A stretch of 64,000 bases of DNA from Acidimicrobiia bacterium (GTDB lineage Bacteria > Actinomycetota > Acidimicrobiia > IMCC26256 > JAGNEX01), in NCBI GenBank assembly GCA_020637365.1, contig JACJWE010000001.1:712001-776000 (forward strand), read 5' to 3'. Below, one piece after another: positions 42,995 to 53,371 of the stretch. The stretch's first letter is position 1. Every line of letters begins with the position of its first letter. Both the position numbers and the translations under genes were made by a program. The notes below the pieces were generated by a model. That model worked only from the letters and a program-made list of their open reading frames with translations. It did not search any database and was not told where the DNA came from.

Positions 42995-43607
42995 CACCGA
43001 CGCACCGGGCCTCGTCCTCGGAATTGACCCAGGCTTGTCTCGCTGCGGTTTCGCGCTCATCGAGCCCGGTCGTCGCCCAGAGATTGTCGAGTACGGCGTT
43101 GTTCGCACCGACGCTGCTGATGAACTCGCGGTGAGGCTCGGTTCCCTACATCGAAGCGTCGATGCCCTCATCGCCCGGCATCGTGTGGCCACCATGGCGA
43201 TCGAGCGGGTGTTCTTTTCGGCGAACGTCTCGACGGCGATCTCGGTGGCCAACGCAGCCGGTGTGGTGATGGCGCTCGCCGCACTACGCCGGATTCCGGT
43301 CACCGAGTACACGGCGACCCACGTCAAACGATCGGTGTGTGGGGACGGCGCGGCCGATAAGGCCCAGGTGCAGTTCATGGTGCGAACGTTGTGCCGTCTC
43401 AAAGAAACGCCGCGCCCACCCGACGCTGCAGATGCAATCGCCATTGCTTTGTGCCATCTTCAGACCGCTGGATCCTTCGGCCAGGTTGCTCGTGGCCATG
43501 ATGCACGGCGCTTGGGCAACACCAGAACGAACATGACCAGCGGTCTGGAAGCTGCGATCGACCGCGCCATCAGCAGGGACGAAGTAGCCAAACGCCCCGG
43601 CGGTTAG
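42987..43607 (+). CDS. ruvC: Holliday junction endonuclease RuvC
   Basis: 206 aa from the ATG at 42987 (MFATDAPGLVLGIDPGLSRCGF). Acidic active site: Asp in GIDPGLSRCG, Glu in AIERVFFSANV, and the Asp pair in DAADAIAIALCH. The middle motif NVSTAISVANAAGV differs from the common NVRTAMGVGQARGV. It resolves Holliday junctions bound by RuvAB by paired nicking. About 150 bp follow before ruvA, with a C-terminal tail longer than E. coli RuvC. SOS regulation is likely from the box at its start. Confidence 0.95.
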   Translation: MFATDAPGLVLGIDPGLSRCGFALIEPGRRPEIVEYGVVRTDAADELAVRLGSLHRSVDALIARHRVATMAIERVFFSANVSTAISVANAAGVVMALAALRRIPVTEYTATHVKRSVCGDGAADKAQVQFMVRTLCRLKETPRPPDAADAIAIALCHLQTAGSFGQVARGHDARRLGNTRTNMTSGLEAAIDRAISRDEVAKRPGG

Positions 43608-43757
43608 GTCGGGGCATGGTCGCAGCGGCACGGCGCTGAGGCCAGCACATGGCCCGGAGCGGCCCGCAGCGGAAGGTGCGTGAGCGGGGATGACGCAACT
43701 ATGCATTCACATGGGTCGGTGCTCGTTCGCCGACCATCCAAGGAGGACTTGACACAA

Positions 43758-44324
43758 GTGATCGGCGCACTCACCGGGACGGTTATCGATCGACGCGCGG
43801 ACACGATCATTTTTGATGTCCGCGACGTTGGTTATGAGGTGTTTGTCACCAGCCGATTTGTGGGCGGTGCCGAACAGCAGCGTTTGTGGGTTCACCACCA
43901 TGTTCGCGAAGACACCGAGTCGCTGTTTGGCTTTAGTGACCGCGACGAACGCGATCTCTTCGCGGTGTTGCTCACGGCGTCGGGAGTCGGACCGAAACTG
44001 GCGCTCGCTATTCTGAGCGCGTTGACACCCGCCCAGCTCAGATCCGCACTCGCCGGTGATGATGTCGCTCAACTCACGCTGGTCCCGGGCATCGGCAAAC
44101 GAACGGCACAACGGCTGATCGTCGATCTCAAGACGAAGGTCACGGCTCGTGAGGCAGACCTGGGGGGTTCGTCTACAGCGCTCACCGAGGTGCGACTCGG
44201 GTTGGAGTCGCTCGGTTACACCACCCAGGAGGTAGCCCAGGCGGTCGCCGGGCTCGATCCTTCTCAGGCGGTCGAGGTCTTAATGAGAATTGCGCTGTCG
44301 CGTATCGGGGGCCGAGATGCCTGA
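43758..44324 (+). CDS. ruvA: Holliday junction DNA helicase subunit RuvA
   Basis: 188 aa from the GTG at 43758 (MIGALTGTVIDRRADTII), with AAGGAGGA about ten bases upstream; the open frame reaches 43680. Domain I OB fold, domain II with helix-hairpin-helix motifs (LLTASGVGPKLALAILSAL and LVPGIGKRTAQRLIVDL), and domain III (LTEVRLGLESLGYTTQE) that binds RuvB. Tetramers hold the junction. It overlaps ruvB by eight bases. Confidence 0.96.
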   Translation: MIGALTGTVIDRRADTIIFDVRDVGYEVFVTSRFVGGAEQQRLWVHHHVREDTESLFGFSDRDERDLFAVLLTASGVGPKLALAILSALTPAQLRSALAGDDVAQLTLVPGIGKRTAQRLIVDLKTKVTAREADLGGSSTALTEVRLGLESLGYTTQEVAQAVAGLDPSQAVEVLMRIALSRIGGRDA

Positions 44325-45381
44325 TCCGGAGCGGCTTGTCGGTGGGGGCCTCAACGCTGGTGAACCCGATGAGCCGCAACTGCGTCCCCAGAACCTCGAC
44401 GAGTTCGTGGGACAACCGAAGTTGCGTGAGCACCTCAGCATCTTGTTGGAAGCTGCCCAGGCGCGCGAGGAATCGGTTGACCACCTGCTCTTTGCTGGCC
44501 CACCGGGACTCGGTAAGACCTCGTTGGCCGGGATCGTCGCTCAAGAACAGGGGTCCGTGCTTTCGGTGACCAGCGGGCCCGCTCTGGAACGGGCTGGCGA
44601 CGTTGCCGCCATTTTGACCAACCTGGGGCCCGGCGATGTGTTGTTCATCGACGAGATTCACCGACTACCGCGCGCTGTCGAAGAGGTGTTGTACCCGGCT
44701 ATGGAGGATTTTCAGCTCGACATCGTGATCGGTAAGGGCCCGTCGGCCCGCACGATCCGACTCGATCTGCCTCGCTTCACCATGATCGGCGCGACAACTC
44801 GGACAGGCTTGTTGGCAGGCCCGCTGCGCGATCGATTCGGCTTCGTGGCGAGGCTCGACTATTACACCGCCGACGATCTGGCCTCGATTGTCCAGCGTTC
44901 CGCAGGCATTCTGGGGGTCCCTTGTGAACGTTCTGGTGCTGTCGAGATCGCCCGTCGGTCTCGAGGCACGCCGCGGATCGCGAACCGCCTGCTTCGGCGT
45001 GTTCGAGACTTTGCGCAGGTCCGTTCGGGTGGGGTGATCGATCACGACACGGCGCGCAGCGGGCTCGACGTGTTCGAGGTTGATCGCGTTGGTCTCGACA
45101 AGGTTGACCGCAGAATTTTGACCGCGTTGTGTGCCACCTTTGGGGGGCAACCTGTGGGGTTGTCGACGCTTGCGGTGACCGTTGGTGAGGAACCAGACAC
45201 CGTCGAAGACGTCTATGAGCCCTACCTTTTGCAGATGGGCTACCTGCGGCGAACGCAGCGTGGACGGGTTGGTACTGATGCGGCGTTTGAACATTTGGGG
45301 CTGCACAGGCCGGTCAACGACCCGTCTCAGAAGGTCCGGCCCGACGACAGCGCCGTCTCCCTGTTCGATCAGTCGCAGTAG
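44317..45381 (+). CDS. ruvB: Holliday junction branch-migration ATPase RuvB
   Basis: 354 aa from the ATG at 44317. AAA+ motor: LRPQNLDEFVGQPKLREHL, Walker A GPPGLGKTSLA, Walker B DVLFIDEIHRLPR, sensor GATTRTG, Arg finger LRDRFG, and the C-terminal winged helix (GLDKVDRRILTALCATFGGQPVG). It drives branch migration with RuvA. The N-terminus is slightly longer than usual, and the acidic tail ends SVSLFDQSQ. Confidence 0.97.
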   Translation: MPDPERLVGGGLNAGEPDEPQLRPQNLDEFVGQPKLREHLSILLEAAQAREESVDHLLFAGPPGLGKTSLAGIVAQEQGSVLSVTSGPALERAGDVAAILTNLGPGDVLFIDEIHRLPRAVEEVLYPAMEDFQLDIVIGKGPSARTIRLDLPRFTMIGATTRTGLLAGPLRDRFGFVARLDYYTADDLASIVQRSAGILGVPCERSGAVEIARRSRGTPRIANRLLRRVRDFAQVRSGGVIDHDTARSGLDVFEVDRVGLDKVDRRILTALCATFGGQPVGLSTLAVTVGEEPDTVEDVYEPYLLQMGYLRRTQRGRVGTDAAFEHLGLHRPVNDPSQKVRPDDSAVSLFDQSQ

Positions 45382-45525
45382 GCAGGTGCGTCCGCTGCGA
45401 TCGCGCCTCGACAGCGCGGATATGTCGATCTGACGCGGGTGACTGAGAAACCCAGATGGGTGTGGGCGCTGATAGGTACTACCATCGCTACGTTTTGCGC
45501 GTGATGTGGCACAAGTCACGTCCTC

Positions 45526-47466
45526 GTGGCATCGAGGAACGGGAAGGTTGCGGTGAAGGTAGCGCGACGAGTTTTAGCTTTATCGGTCGGTTCGGTCGCG
45601 GTGTTGCTGCTGATATGCATCATCGCGGGCTATACGCCCCATCTGGGTCTTGACCTGCGAGGCGGGGTGTCTGTGACCTTGTGTCCAGCGCCTGACCCCG
45701 AGGATGCGGACGCGCAAGAGTGCGGTACGGCAACGACCGAGCAACTCGATGACGCTCTTGGCATCATCCGGGACCGCGTCGATGGTCTCGGTGTCGCAGA
45801 ACCTGCGATCAGCCGACAAGGCGACACCATCGTCGTCGACATGCCAGGTATCGACGACCGCGAGCGGGCGCGTTCGGTGATTGGCCAGACGGGTGAACTG
45901 CAGTTCCGTCCCGTTCTGACGCTTCTGGGCGTGGGCGATCCCGCTGAGTTCAAGAAGCAATATGACGCATATGAACCACCAGCGGTGACGCCGACGTCCG
46001 TCGTGACAAGCGACGCAGCGTCTCCGACGACCACGACCGGAACCAATGCCGCGAACGTGACGTCGACCACATCGGGTGAAATCGGGACCACGTCAACGTC
46101 GGCGTCAGCGACCGATGAACAGGGTCTGGGTCAGGCGCCTCACTATGAGGCGCCCAACTATGACGTCGCTCTGATGTCCTTTGAGCCGGCCGCTCAAAGT
46201 GCAGATGCGACCACGACCTCGACACCGGCGGACCGGGTGGGTTCGGAGACGACCGCAGCTTCGTCGGACACCACGGCGACGACCGCGCCGAGTACCCAAA
46301 CCACCGTCGATGATTCGACGCCGACGACGGTCACGACGAGCAGCGAAACCACCACTACGACCGTTCCGCTCGACGAGTTGACGGCCCTTTCGGACGAATC
46401 GTTGCAGATGCTTGCGTCGCTGGAAGCTTCCGGAACACCCGTGAAGTTCGGTGACAGCTCCGATCAAGATGCCTACGTCGTTCTCGCTGGTGACGGTGGC
46501 GAGGATTCAACGCTGCAGACGGTCTACTTGTTGGGCCCCGCCGAGATGACCGGTGAGGGAATTTCGCATGCCAAAGCGGAACTCAACGTCGACGGTGCTG
46601 CGGGCGGTAATCCCAACGAGTGGTATGTGTCGGTGTCCTTTGACGGTGAGGGCAGTCAGCAATGGGCCGATCTCACCACGAAGTACGTCGGTAGTCGCCT
46701 AGCGATCGTGCTCGACGATTTTGTGCAGTCCGCTCCGAACGTGAACTCGGCAATTACCGGTGGTGAAGCGATCATCACGGGGAGCTTCAACGAGAGTGGG
46801 GCCAAAGATCTGGCGCTTGCGTTGCGTTACGGCGCACTCCCCGTATCGCTGGTTGAACTCACGACCGAGGATGTCAGTCCCACATTGGGTGCCGACCAGC
46901 TTCGCGCCGGGATGATTTCTGGCCTGATCGGTCTGATCTTGGTGATGGCCTACATCTTTTGGCTGTACCGGATCCTGGGCATCGTGGTCTTCTTCACGCT
47001 GAGCCTCACCGCCGCTGGTCTGTACGCGGTTGTGTCGCTTCTCAGCGAATGGGTGGGGCTGAGCCTCACCATCGCCGGTGTGACGGGTCTCATCGTTTCG
47101 ATCGGTATGGGCGTCGACTCAAATATCGTCTACTTCGAACGATTACGCGAAGAGGTTCTCGCCGGACGTACCGCGCGTTCTGCGGTGAACCGCGGCTTCA
47201 AGAGTGCATTCCGCACCATCATCGCGGCGGACACGGTCTCGCTGTTGGGTGCGTTCTTCTTGTACATGTTGGCTGCAGGCTCGGTGCGAGGTTTCGCCTT
47301 CTACCTTGGTTTGGCGACTCTGCTCGACCTGTTCTTCAGCTACACGATCATGCACCCGCTGGTTCAGATCCTGGCGAACTCGCCGAAATGGTCGGCGCGG
47401 CGACAAACGAGCGTTGAGAACGCACTGCTTCGAAATACCGCCGAGGCTGCGGAGGTCGCACAATGA
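45526..47466 (+). CDS. secD: Protein translocase subunit SecD
   Basis: 646 aa, GTG start at 45526; a second GTG at 45553 is possible. TM1 (VLALSVGSVAVLLLICIIAGY), GLDLRGGVSVTL, the P1 periplasmic domain with DRVDGLGVAEPAISRQGDTIVVDMPG, and a C-terminal bundle of five helices with VSIGMGVDSNIVYFERLREE. A Ser/Thr-rich insertion of about 135 residues (about 150-285) interrupts the periplasmic domain, so the protein is longer than most SecD. With SecF it pulls exported proteins out on the periplasmic side. No yajC lies upstream. Overlaps secF by four bases. Confidence 0.95.
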   Translation: MASRNGKVAVKVARRVLALSVGSVAVLLLICIIAGYTPHLGLDLRGGVSVTLCPAPDPEDADAQECGTATTEQLDDALGIIRDRVDGLGVAEPAISRQGDTIVVDMPGIDDRERARSVIGQTGELQFRPVLTLLGVGDPAEFKKQYDAYEPPAVTPTSVVTSDAASPTTTTGTNAANVTSTTSGEIGTTSTSASATDEQGLGQAPHYEAPNYDVALMSFEPAAQSADATTTSTPADRVGSETTAASSDTTATTAPSTQTTVDDSTPTTVTTSSETTTTTVPLDELTALSDESLQMLASLEASGTPVKFGDSSDQDAYVVLAGDGGEDSTLQTVYLLGPAEMTGEGISHAKAELNVDGAAGGNPNEWYVSVSFDGEGSQQWADLTTKYVGSRLAIVLDDFVQSAPNVNSAITGGEAIITGSFNESGAKDLALALRYGALPVSLVELTTEDVSPTLGADQLRAGMISGLIGLILVMAYIFWLYRILGIVVFFTLSLTAAGLYAVVSLLSEWVGLSLTIAGVTGLIVSIGMGVDSNIVYFERLREEVLAGRTARSAVNRGFKSAFRTIIAADTVSLLGAFFLYMLAAGSVRGFAFYLGLATLLDLFFSYTIMHPLVQILANSPKWSARRQTSVENALLRNTAEAAEVAQ

Positions 47467-48554
47467 GCATTCGTAAGACCATCTCCGACATCTACCGCGA
47501 CGACACCCATATCGATTTCGCGGGGATGACCAACCGATTGTTGGTCATTGCAGGGACGATTGTCATCGTCAGTCTCGTCGCCCTCGGCGTACGTCATCTC
47601 AATCTCGGTATCGACTTCACCGGAGGTACGGCCTGGACCGTAACCGGAGCGAAACAAACGAGCACAGCTGACGTTCGAGCGGTCGCTGAGGGCGCGGGAC
47701 TGGAGGCACCGCAGGTCACGATCCTCGGCCAAGACGGCATCCGAGTGCGCAGCAGCCGAGTGGAAACGGCACAACAGGCGGTCGTCGCTGAGGCGTTGGC
47801 TGAGTATGCCGATGTCCCGGTCGAAGACATCAGCGTGAGTGACGTCGGCCCGACCTGGGGTGACGAGGTCACCAAACAGTCGAGAAACGCGTTTATTGCC
47901 TTTCTGATCGCGGTAGGCATCTACATCACGTTCCGCTTCGAGTCCAAGATGGCCATCGCTGCGTTTGCGTCGTTGGGCCACGACTTGGCATTGACACTCG
48001 GTGTCTACGCAGTGGGTCAATTCGAGGTTTCTCCGGCGACCATCGTCGCGATCCTCACCATTCTTGGTTACTCGCTGTATGACACCGTGGTGGTGTTCGA
48101 CAAGATCCGAACCGAGGAATCCGAGGTCGGTGCGTCGTCGCGGACGACCTACGACACGTTGGTCAACATCAGCCTCAACAAGGTCCTGTTGCGGTCGCTC
48201 AACACCTCCATTACGTCGTTGTTGCCGGTGATCTCCATGCTGTTCATCGGATCATTCCTGATGGGCGCTGTCGCCATCCGTGACTTCGGTATCGCGTTGT
48301 TCGTTGGAATGCTCGCCGGGACGTACTCGTCGTTGATGGCAACACCGGTGTTGGACTGGTTGAAAAACCGTGAGCCCTGGCAGGAAGCCGCAAAGCGTGC
48401 CGACGAGGTGGGACCGTCCCAAGCCAAGTCGGCTGCGGACACGACCGAACGATCCTCGGTGTCGAGTCATGGCGCCGTGCCGGGCGCGCCAGCAACGCGC
48501 GGACTCACCAAGAAACAAAAAGCGCAGAAGGCGCAGAAGCGCAACGAGCGGTGA
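47463..48554 (+). CDS. secF: Protein translocase subunit SecF
   Basis: 363 aa, ATG overlapping secD (ATGA). The first TM region is followed by NLGIDFTGGTAW; further helices include ISRNAFIAFLIAVGIYITFRFE-like and VAILTILGYSLYDTVVVFDKIRTEE, then SLNTSITSLLPVISMLFIG. A Lys/Arg-rich cytoplasmic tail (TKKQKAQKAQKRNER) is present. SecD's partner in proton-motive-force-driven export. Confidence 0.95.
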   Translation: MSIRKTISDIYRDDTHIDFAGMTNRLLVIAGTIVIVSLVALGVRHLNLGIDFTGGTAWTVTGAKQTSTADVRAVAEGAGLEAPQVTILGQDGIRVRSSRVETAQQAVVAEALAEYADVPVEDISVSDVGPTWGDEVTKQSRNAFIAFLIAVGIYITFRFESKMAIAAFASLGHDLALTLGVYAVGQFEVSPATIVAILTILGYSLYDTVVVFDKIRTEESEVGASSRTTYDTLVNISLNKVLLRSLNTSITSLLPVISMLFIGSFLMGAVAIRDFGIALFVGMLAGTYSSLMATPVLDWLKNREPWQEAAKRADEVGPSQAKSAADTTERSSVSSHGAVPGAPATRGLTKKQKAQKAQKRNER

Positions 48555-48578
48555 CGTTACCGGGTTGAAAATCTGGCG

Positions 48579-48584
48579 TAATCT
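48579..48584 (+). promoter_or_regulatory. rel -10 element, likely leaderless
   Basis: TAATCT ends six bases before the GTG start at 48591; no Shine-Dalgarno lies between. A weak -35 (TTACCG, 48557-48562) is 16 bases upstream. Confidence 0.35.
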
Positions 48585-48590
48585 TGGTGC

Positions 48591-50828
48591 GTGACTCTCG
48601 ATCAGCGTACCGAACTTCGCGGCGGTTTTTTTCCGTGGCGCCGCCACTACGTCGACGCGCGCATCGCCCCGGTTCTGACCGAGTTTTTGTCCCACCACCC
48701 ACGCGAAGACACCAGCGATATCGAACGGTCGTTTCGGGTCGCTGAGGAGGCGCATCGCGGGCAGGTGCGGCGGACCGGAGCGTCCTATATTTCGCATCCC
48801 GTCGAGGTCGCGCACATCGTCGCCAAACTCGGCCTCGACGCCGAGGCAATCATGGCGGCAATGCTCCACGATGTGGTCGAAGACACCGTCCTGACGAGCC
48901 AGGATATTCACGATGGTTTCGGCGACGAGGTCGGCCACCTCGTCGATGGGCTCACCAAGTTGGATCGGCTCCGGTTTAAAACGAAAGAGGATCAGCAGAG
49001 CGCGACGATTCGAAAGATGGTCGTGGCCATGGCTCGCGATGTTCGGGTCTTGGTGATCAAACTCTGCGACCGGCTGCACAACATGCGCACCCTCGGGGCG
49101 CTTCCGGAAGCGAAACGTCGCCAAATCGCGACCGAAACGATGACGGTGTACGCACCGCTCGCGAATCGATTCGGTATTCAGGACGTTCGATGGCAGCTCG
49201 AAGACCTTTGCTTTGCGGCTCTGCACCCGGCCCGTTACGCCGAAGTCGATCAGCTTGTGATGATGCGGCGCCCACAGCGCGAACAGACTCTGCGCAGCAT
49301 TATTTCGAGCGTCGAGGACCGGCTGGGTGAACTCAACATCAAGGCCGAGGTCACCGGTCGACCAAAGAATGTCTGGTCGATCTACGAGAAGATGCGGACC
49401 AAAGGCAAGCGGTTCGAAGAGATCTACGACCTTGTCGGCATTCGCATCATCACCGAGAACGTTCGTGACTGCTACGGCGCACTCGGCTGCATCCACGCGT
49501 ACTGGCGTCCCGTCCCTGGGCGCTTCAAAGACTACATAGCGGACCCGAAGTTCAATCTCTACCAGTCGCTCCACACCGCTGTGGTCGACAGTTCAGGCAA
49601 GCCGATCGAGATCCAAATTCGTACCGGCGAGATGCATGCTCGCGCCGAAAAGGGTGTGGCCGCTCACTGGGCATATAAGGCCGATGCCGGGCCGAGCAAG
49701 GTGGATGAAGCAGCGTGGATGCAGCGCATCCTCGACTGGCACCAAAGCGAAGACGATCCAACCGCGTTCATGGCGGTACTCAAAACCGAACTCGTCGACG
49801 ACGAAGAGGTCTTCGTGATCACACCGAAAGGTGATGTTCATACCTTGCCAGCTGGTTCGACAGCGGTCGACTTCGCGTATGCGGTCCATACCGAAATCGG
49901 GCATCGCTGCGTCGGCGCGCGCATCAACGGCAAGATCGCCACGCTGAGGACGGTGCTGCAAAGCGGCGATCAGGTCGAAATCTTTACCCGTCGCGGATCT
50001 GAAGGCGGACCGTCACGGGACTGGCTGCGATTTGTTCGCACGCCTAAAGCCCGGGCCAAGATCCGGCACTGGTTTTCGAGGGAGGAACGCGACGACAAGA
50101 TCGAGCGGGGCGCGGCGATGCTGGTTAAAGCATTCCGACGCGTTGATTTGCCCGCACAAAAGATCGTCTCGACCAATCTCATCAACGACGTCGCAGCACA
50201 ACTCAACTATCAAGACGGCGACGCGCTCTTTATCGCCGTCGCCGAAGGGCATCTGACGACGCAGTCGGTCGTGCAACGAGCCCGCAAAGCACTGGGACTC
50301 ACCGACAGTCCGACCCCGCGGGTCTCAACCCCGACGGCGCGCCGCATGGCGAATCGAGCGCGACCTGCCCAAGACGGACCCAAGGTCGAAGGACTCGACG
50401 GTATCGAGTACCGATTCGCTAGATGCTGTAATCCGGTACCGGGCGACGATATTACGGGATATGTGACCTTGGGACGTGGCGTCTCGATCCACCGTTCGGA
50501 CTGCGCAAACTTAGCTCGGAGCAATCCCGACGGGGAACGGGCCTATCCGGCCCAGTGGGCAAATGACGAAGGCGGTCTCGTTACCGTCAGCATACGGGTT
50601 GAAGCGATCGATCGCCCCCGACTGTTGACCGAGGTCGCGGATGCCCTCTCACGTCAGAACGCGAACATCATGTCGGCGTCGACAAGGACCGACGACGAGG
50701 GGATCGCAACGCTCTATTTCGAGATCGAGCTCGGCGACATGGAGCTGCTGGACGGGGTAATGGACGAGGTCAGGGGCTTGGACCAGGTGTATGAGGTGAC
50801 GCGATCAGTGCATGTCTCTGCAGGCTGA
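48591..50828 (+). CDS. rel: Bifunctional (p)ppGpp synthetase/hydrolase
   Basis: 745 aa, GTG start. HD hydrolase domain (SHPVEVAHIVAKLGLDAEAIMAAMLHDVVEDT, with the HD pair intact), synthetase domain (GRPKNVWSIYEKMRTKGK, RFKDYIADPKFNLYQSLHT, IEIQIRT), TGS domain (DEEVFVITPKGDVHTLPAGSTAVDFAYAVHTEIGH), a Cys-containing zinc-finger-like helical region (RCCNPVPGDDI), and a C-terminal ACT domain. Makes and breaks the stringent-response alarmone. It overlaps the next gene by 17 bases. Downstream of secDF as in many actinobacteria, but no apt gene is between them. Confidence 0.96.
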   Translation: MTLDQRTELRGGFFPWRRHYVDARIAPVLTEFLSHHPREDTSDIERSFRVAEEAHRGQVRRTGASYISHPVEVAHIVAKLGLDAEAIMAAMLHDVVEDTVLTSQDIHDGFGDEVGHLVDGLTKLDRLRFKTKEDQQSATIRKMVVAMARDVRVLVIKLCDRLHNMRTLGALPEAKRRQIATETMTVYAPLANRFGIQDVRWQLEDLCFAALHPARYAEVDQLVMMRRPQREQTLRSIISSVEDRLGELNIKAEVTGRPKNVWSIYEKMRTKGKRFEEIYDLVGIRIITENVRDCYGALGCIHAYWRPVPGRFKDYIADPKFNLYQSLHTAVVDSSGKPIEIQIRTGEMHARAEKGVAAHWAYKADAGPSKVDEAAWMQRILDWHQSEDDPTAFMAVLKTELVDDEEVFVITPKGDVHTLPAGSTAVDFAYAVHTEIGHRCVGARINGKIATLRTVLQSGDQVEIFTRRGSEGGPSRDWLRFVRTPKARAKIRHWFSREERDDKIERGAAMLVKAFRRVDLPAQKIVSTNLINDVAAQLNYQDGDALFIAVAEGHLTTQSVVQRARKALGLTDSPTPRVSTPTARRMANRARPAQDGPKVEGLDGIEYRFARCCNPVPGDDITGYVTLGRGVSIHRSDCANLARSNPDGERAYPAQWANDEGGLVTVSIRVEAIDRPRLLTEVADALSRQNANIMSASTRTDDEGIATLYFEIELGDMELLDGVMDEVRGLDQVYEVTRSVHVSAG

Positions 50829-53314
50829 CCACCAAACGGCGGATCCTTCAACAGAACTAAGAGCCGAACTGGCCGCCGATACTGGCGGTCACTTGCCTGC
50901 GCTCGACGGGCTGCGCGGATCGGCGTCGTGTTCGTCATGGGCTATCACCATGGCTTTGGGTGGGCCAAGGGCGGCTTCCTTGCCGTTTCCATGTTCTTTA
51001 CCCTGTCGGGCTTCTTAGTGACGTGGCTCGCGTTGCGCGAGTGGGGCAGAGACGGACGCCTCTCGGTGACGGGCTTCCTGGAGCGACGTGCGCGTCGACT
51101 GCTTCCCGGTGCTTTTGTGACCCTGGTTTTCGTGATGATCTTCGGTGTCGTGGCAGCGGACGCAGCGCAGCGGGATCGCTTGTCCTGGGACGTCATCGCG
51201 TCGGCGACCTACTGGGCGAACTGGCGGGCATACCTATCGGGCAACCACTATTTCGACGGCTTTGTCGAATCGAGTCCGGTCGAACACTTCTGGTCCCTCT
51301 CGATTGAAGAGCAGTTCTACCTGCTCTTTCCGTTTCTTGCAGGCGCGGTCTTCAGGGCGATGCGCCAAGGTCGTGACCGTGCCGCTCAGGTGGAGCGACG
51401 TTGGCTGACCGGCGCCATTTGGGGCCTTGCTGGTCTGGCTGCGGTATGGACAGCGGCGGCGTATGCGTGGTGGGGTCCCGAACGGTCGTACTTGGGCACC
51501 GACACCCGCGCAGCGGAGATTTTGCTGGGCGTGGGGTTGGCCTGCGCTATCACGGGACGACGTTCGGCATTGGTCGCAAGGCGTTGGCTCGGCGTACTGG
51601 CCGGGCTCGGTGCCCTGATGTGGATAGCGTTCATGACGAGCGTGTCGTCGGATCTGGCCTTTGTCTACCGCGGGGGATTGGCCCTGACGGGGATCGCGAC
51701 GATGGCGATGATCCTCGCTGAACTCGCGGGATTGTCGGTGATGGCCCCGTTTCGTCTCGGACTTCCCGTGTGGTTGGGACAGCGCTCCTACGGCATCTAT
51801 CTGCTGCACTTTCCCATTTTCATGTGGGTCGATTCCGATGTGACCAGCGCGACGGGATGGTCGTTGTTTGCGTTGCGAATGATCGTGGTGATCCCCGCAG
51901 CGGCGCTGATGTACATCTTGGTCGAGGAACCGATCCGGCGGCGACGGTTGTTCCCCGACACCAACTTCTTGTGGCTGGCACCGCCGTTGATCGCAGCGTG
52001 CGTGATCGCTGCGCTGGTCATTCCCTTTCCTACGCTCGGTCCATCGAGCCTGACGGGTTCCCGCATAGCGATGGGCGCGAGTCAAGACGAGCTTACGGTT
52101 CCAGAGTCGGGTACGAACGAGCCGCCCACGGTGGCGGAACGTCCGAAGGTGCTTGTCATCTCACTCGACCCGAACGATCCGGTGACCGCCGAGCTACTCG
52201 ATGGATCTGTCGACCCGTCGATCGACTATCTCGATGGTGGAGATTTTTGGTGTGCCAACGACATTTGTGGGCCGTGGTGGCAGCGGTGGCCCAATCTGGT
52301 GCGCGAGACGGACGCCGACGCTGTGCTGTTGGTCATGCGTGATTTCGGCGTCACACCCGACCTGCTGACCAAGGCGGGCGCCCCCGAACCGCCAACTCGT
52401 TCCTGGGTCAGTGAACGCTTAGGTGTGGGGGTCGATGCTGTGACCGATCTTGGCGTACCGGTGACCGGGGCAACTTTGACGAAACGAAATCTGATGAGAA
52501 CCGTCGAACTCGATCTCGACCCGGCAGAGGTTGCTGCGATCGAGGGGACCTTCGACTTCACGATCGAGACCCCTTCGCTTCAGGCAGTCGAGCTGCCCGA
52601 TGACGCCACCGCGGCGTCGGTCGCGTCCGAAGCTGTTTCGGCGCGTCTCGATGACGAGCATCTCACCGTCATGGTCATGGGCGATTCGATGGGTGGTGGA
52701 GTGGCCGAGGGGCTACAACGTTGGGTCGAGAGTCGCGGTGATCTGAGCGGAGTCGCGATCTGGGACTCGACCCGTGCTGGGTGTGGGCTGTTCGCCTTGG
52801 CCTATCGCGACGCGGATGCAGGATGTCAGGAGCTGACCAGCACGCTGATCGAGCGCCTCAATGCGGTGCATCCCGATGTGGTCGTCGTGGTGAACTCGAG
52901 TTCTGAGCTGGTCGTGCATCGACTGGACGGCCGGTCTGTTCAACCGGGCGACGGCCTCTATGACCTAGCGATGATATCTGTCTATGACGAGTGGATGGAG
53001 CGGTTTCGTGCCCTTGGGGCGCGCGTCGTCTGGTTCAACGCGCCCTGTATGGGTCAGGGCGCGGCAGACATGTTTGCGGTCGATACCGACGATATTGACA
53101 CGTTCAACCGGGGGCATTTCGCGCCTTCTTGGACCGTAACCCCGACGTTCAGTTCTTTGATGCGAACGCCGCATTGTGCCCGGAGGGGACATTTGTCGGG
53201 GAGCTGGGAAATCTCGACAACGCACGGCCGGACGGTATGCATCTCAGCGAGGCTGGCGCCTTGTGGTTCGCCGAGACGTACGGAGGCGAGATCCTTCATA
53301 TCGGAGGCGATTGA
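50812..53314 (+). CDS. OafA-type acyltransferase fused to an SGNH hydrolase domain (two frameshifts)
   Basis: Three overlapping frames restore one protein of about 834 aa. Frame 1 from the ATG at 50812 ends at LDGLRG (about 50919); frame 2 (IGVVFVMGYHHGFG) runs to about 53125; frame 3 ends at 53314. Both breaks fit one lost base each. The acyltransferase-3 domain (about 30-390) has some ten membrane helices, GGFLAVSMFFTLSGFLV and SIEEQFYLLFP. The soluble C-terminal part has the SGNH block I VMGDSMGGGVAEG and block V PDGMHLSEAG. It probably O-acetylates a cell-surface glycan. Unlike plain OafA, a long acidic linker separates the two domains. Confidence 0.86.
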
Positions 53315-53357
53315 GGCTCGGCTTCGAACAAAAACGAGCATGAGTAACACAGGCGCG

Positions 53358-53363
53358 TAGGAT
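53358..53363 (+). promoter_or_regulatory. hisS -10 element, likely leaderless
   Basis: TAGGAT ends eight bases before the GTG start at 53372; no Shine-Dalgarno is seen. Confidence 0.35.
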
Positions 53364-53371
53364 GCATCGCC

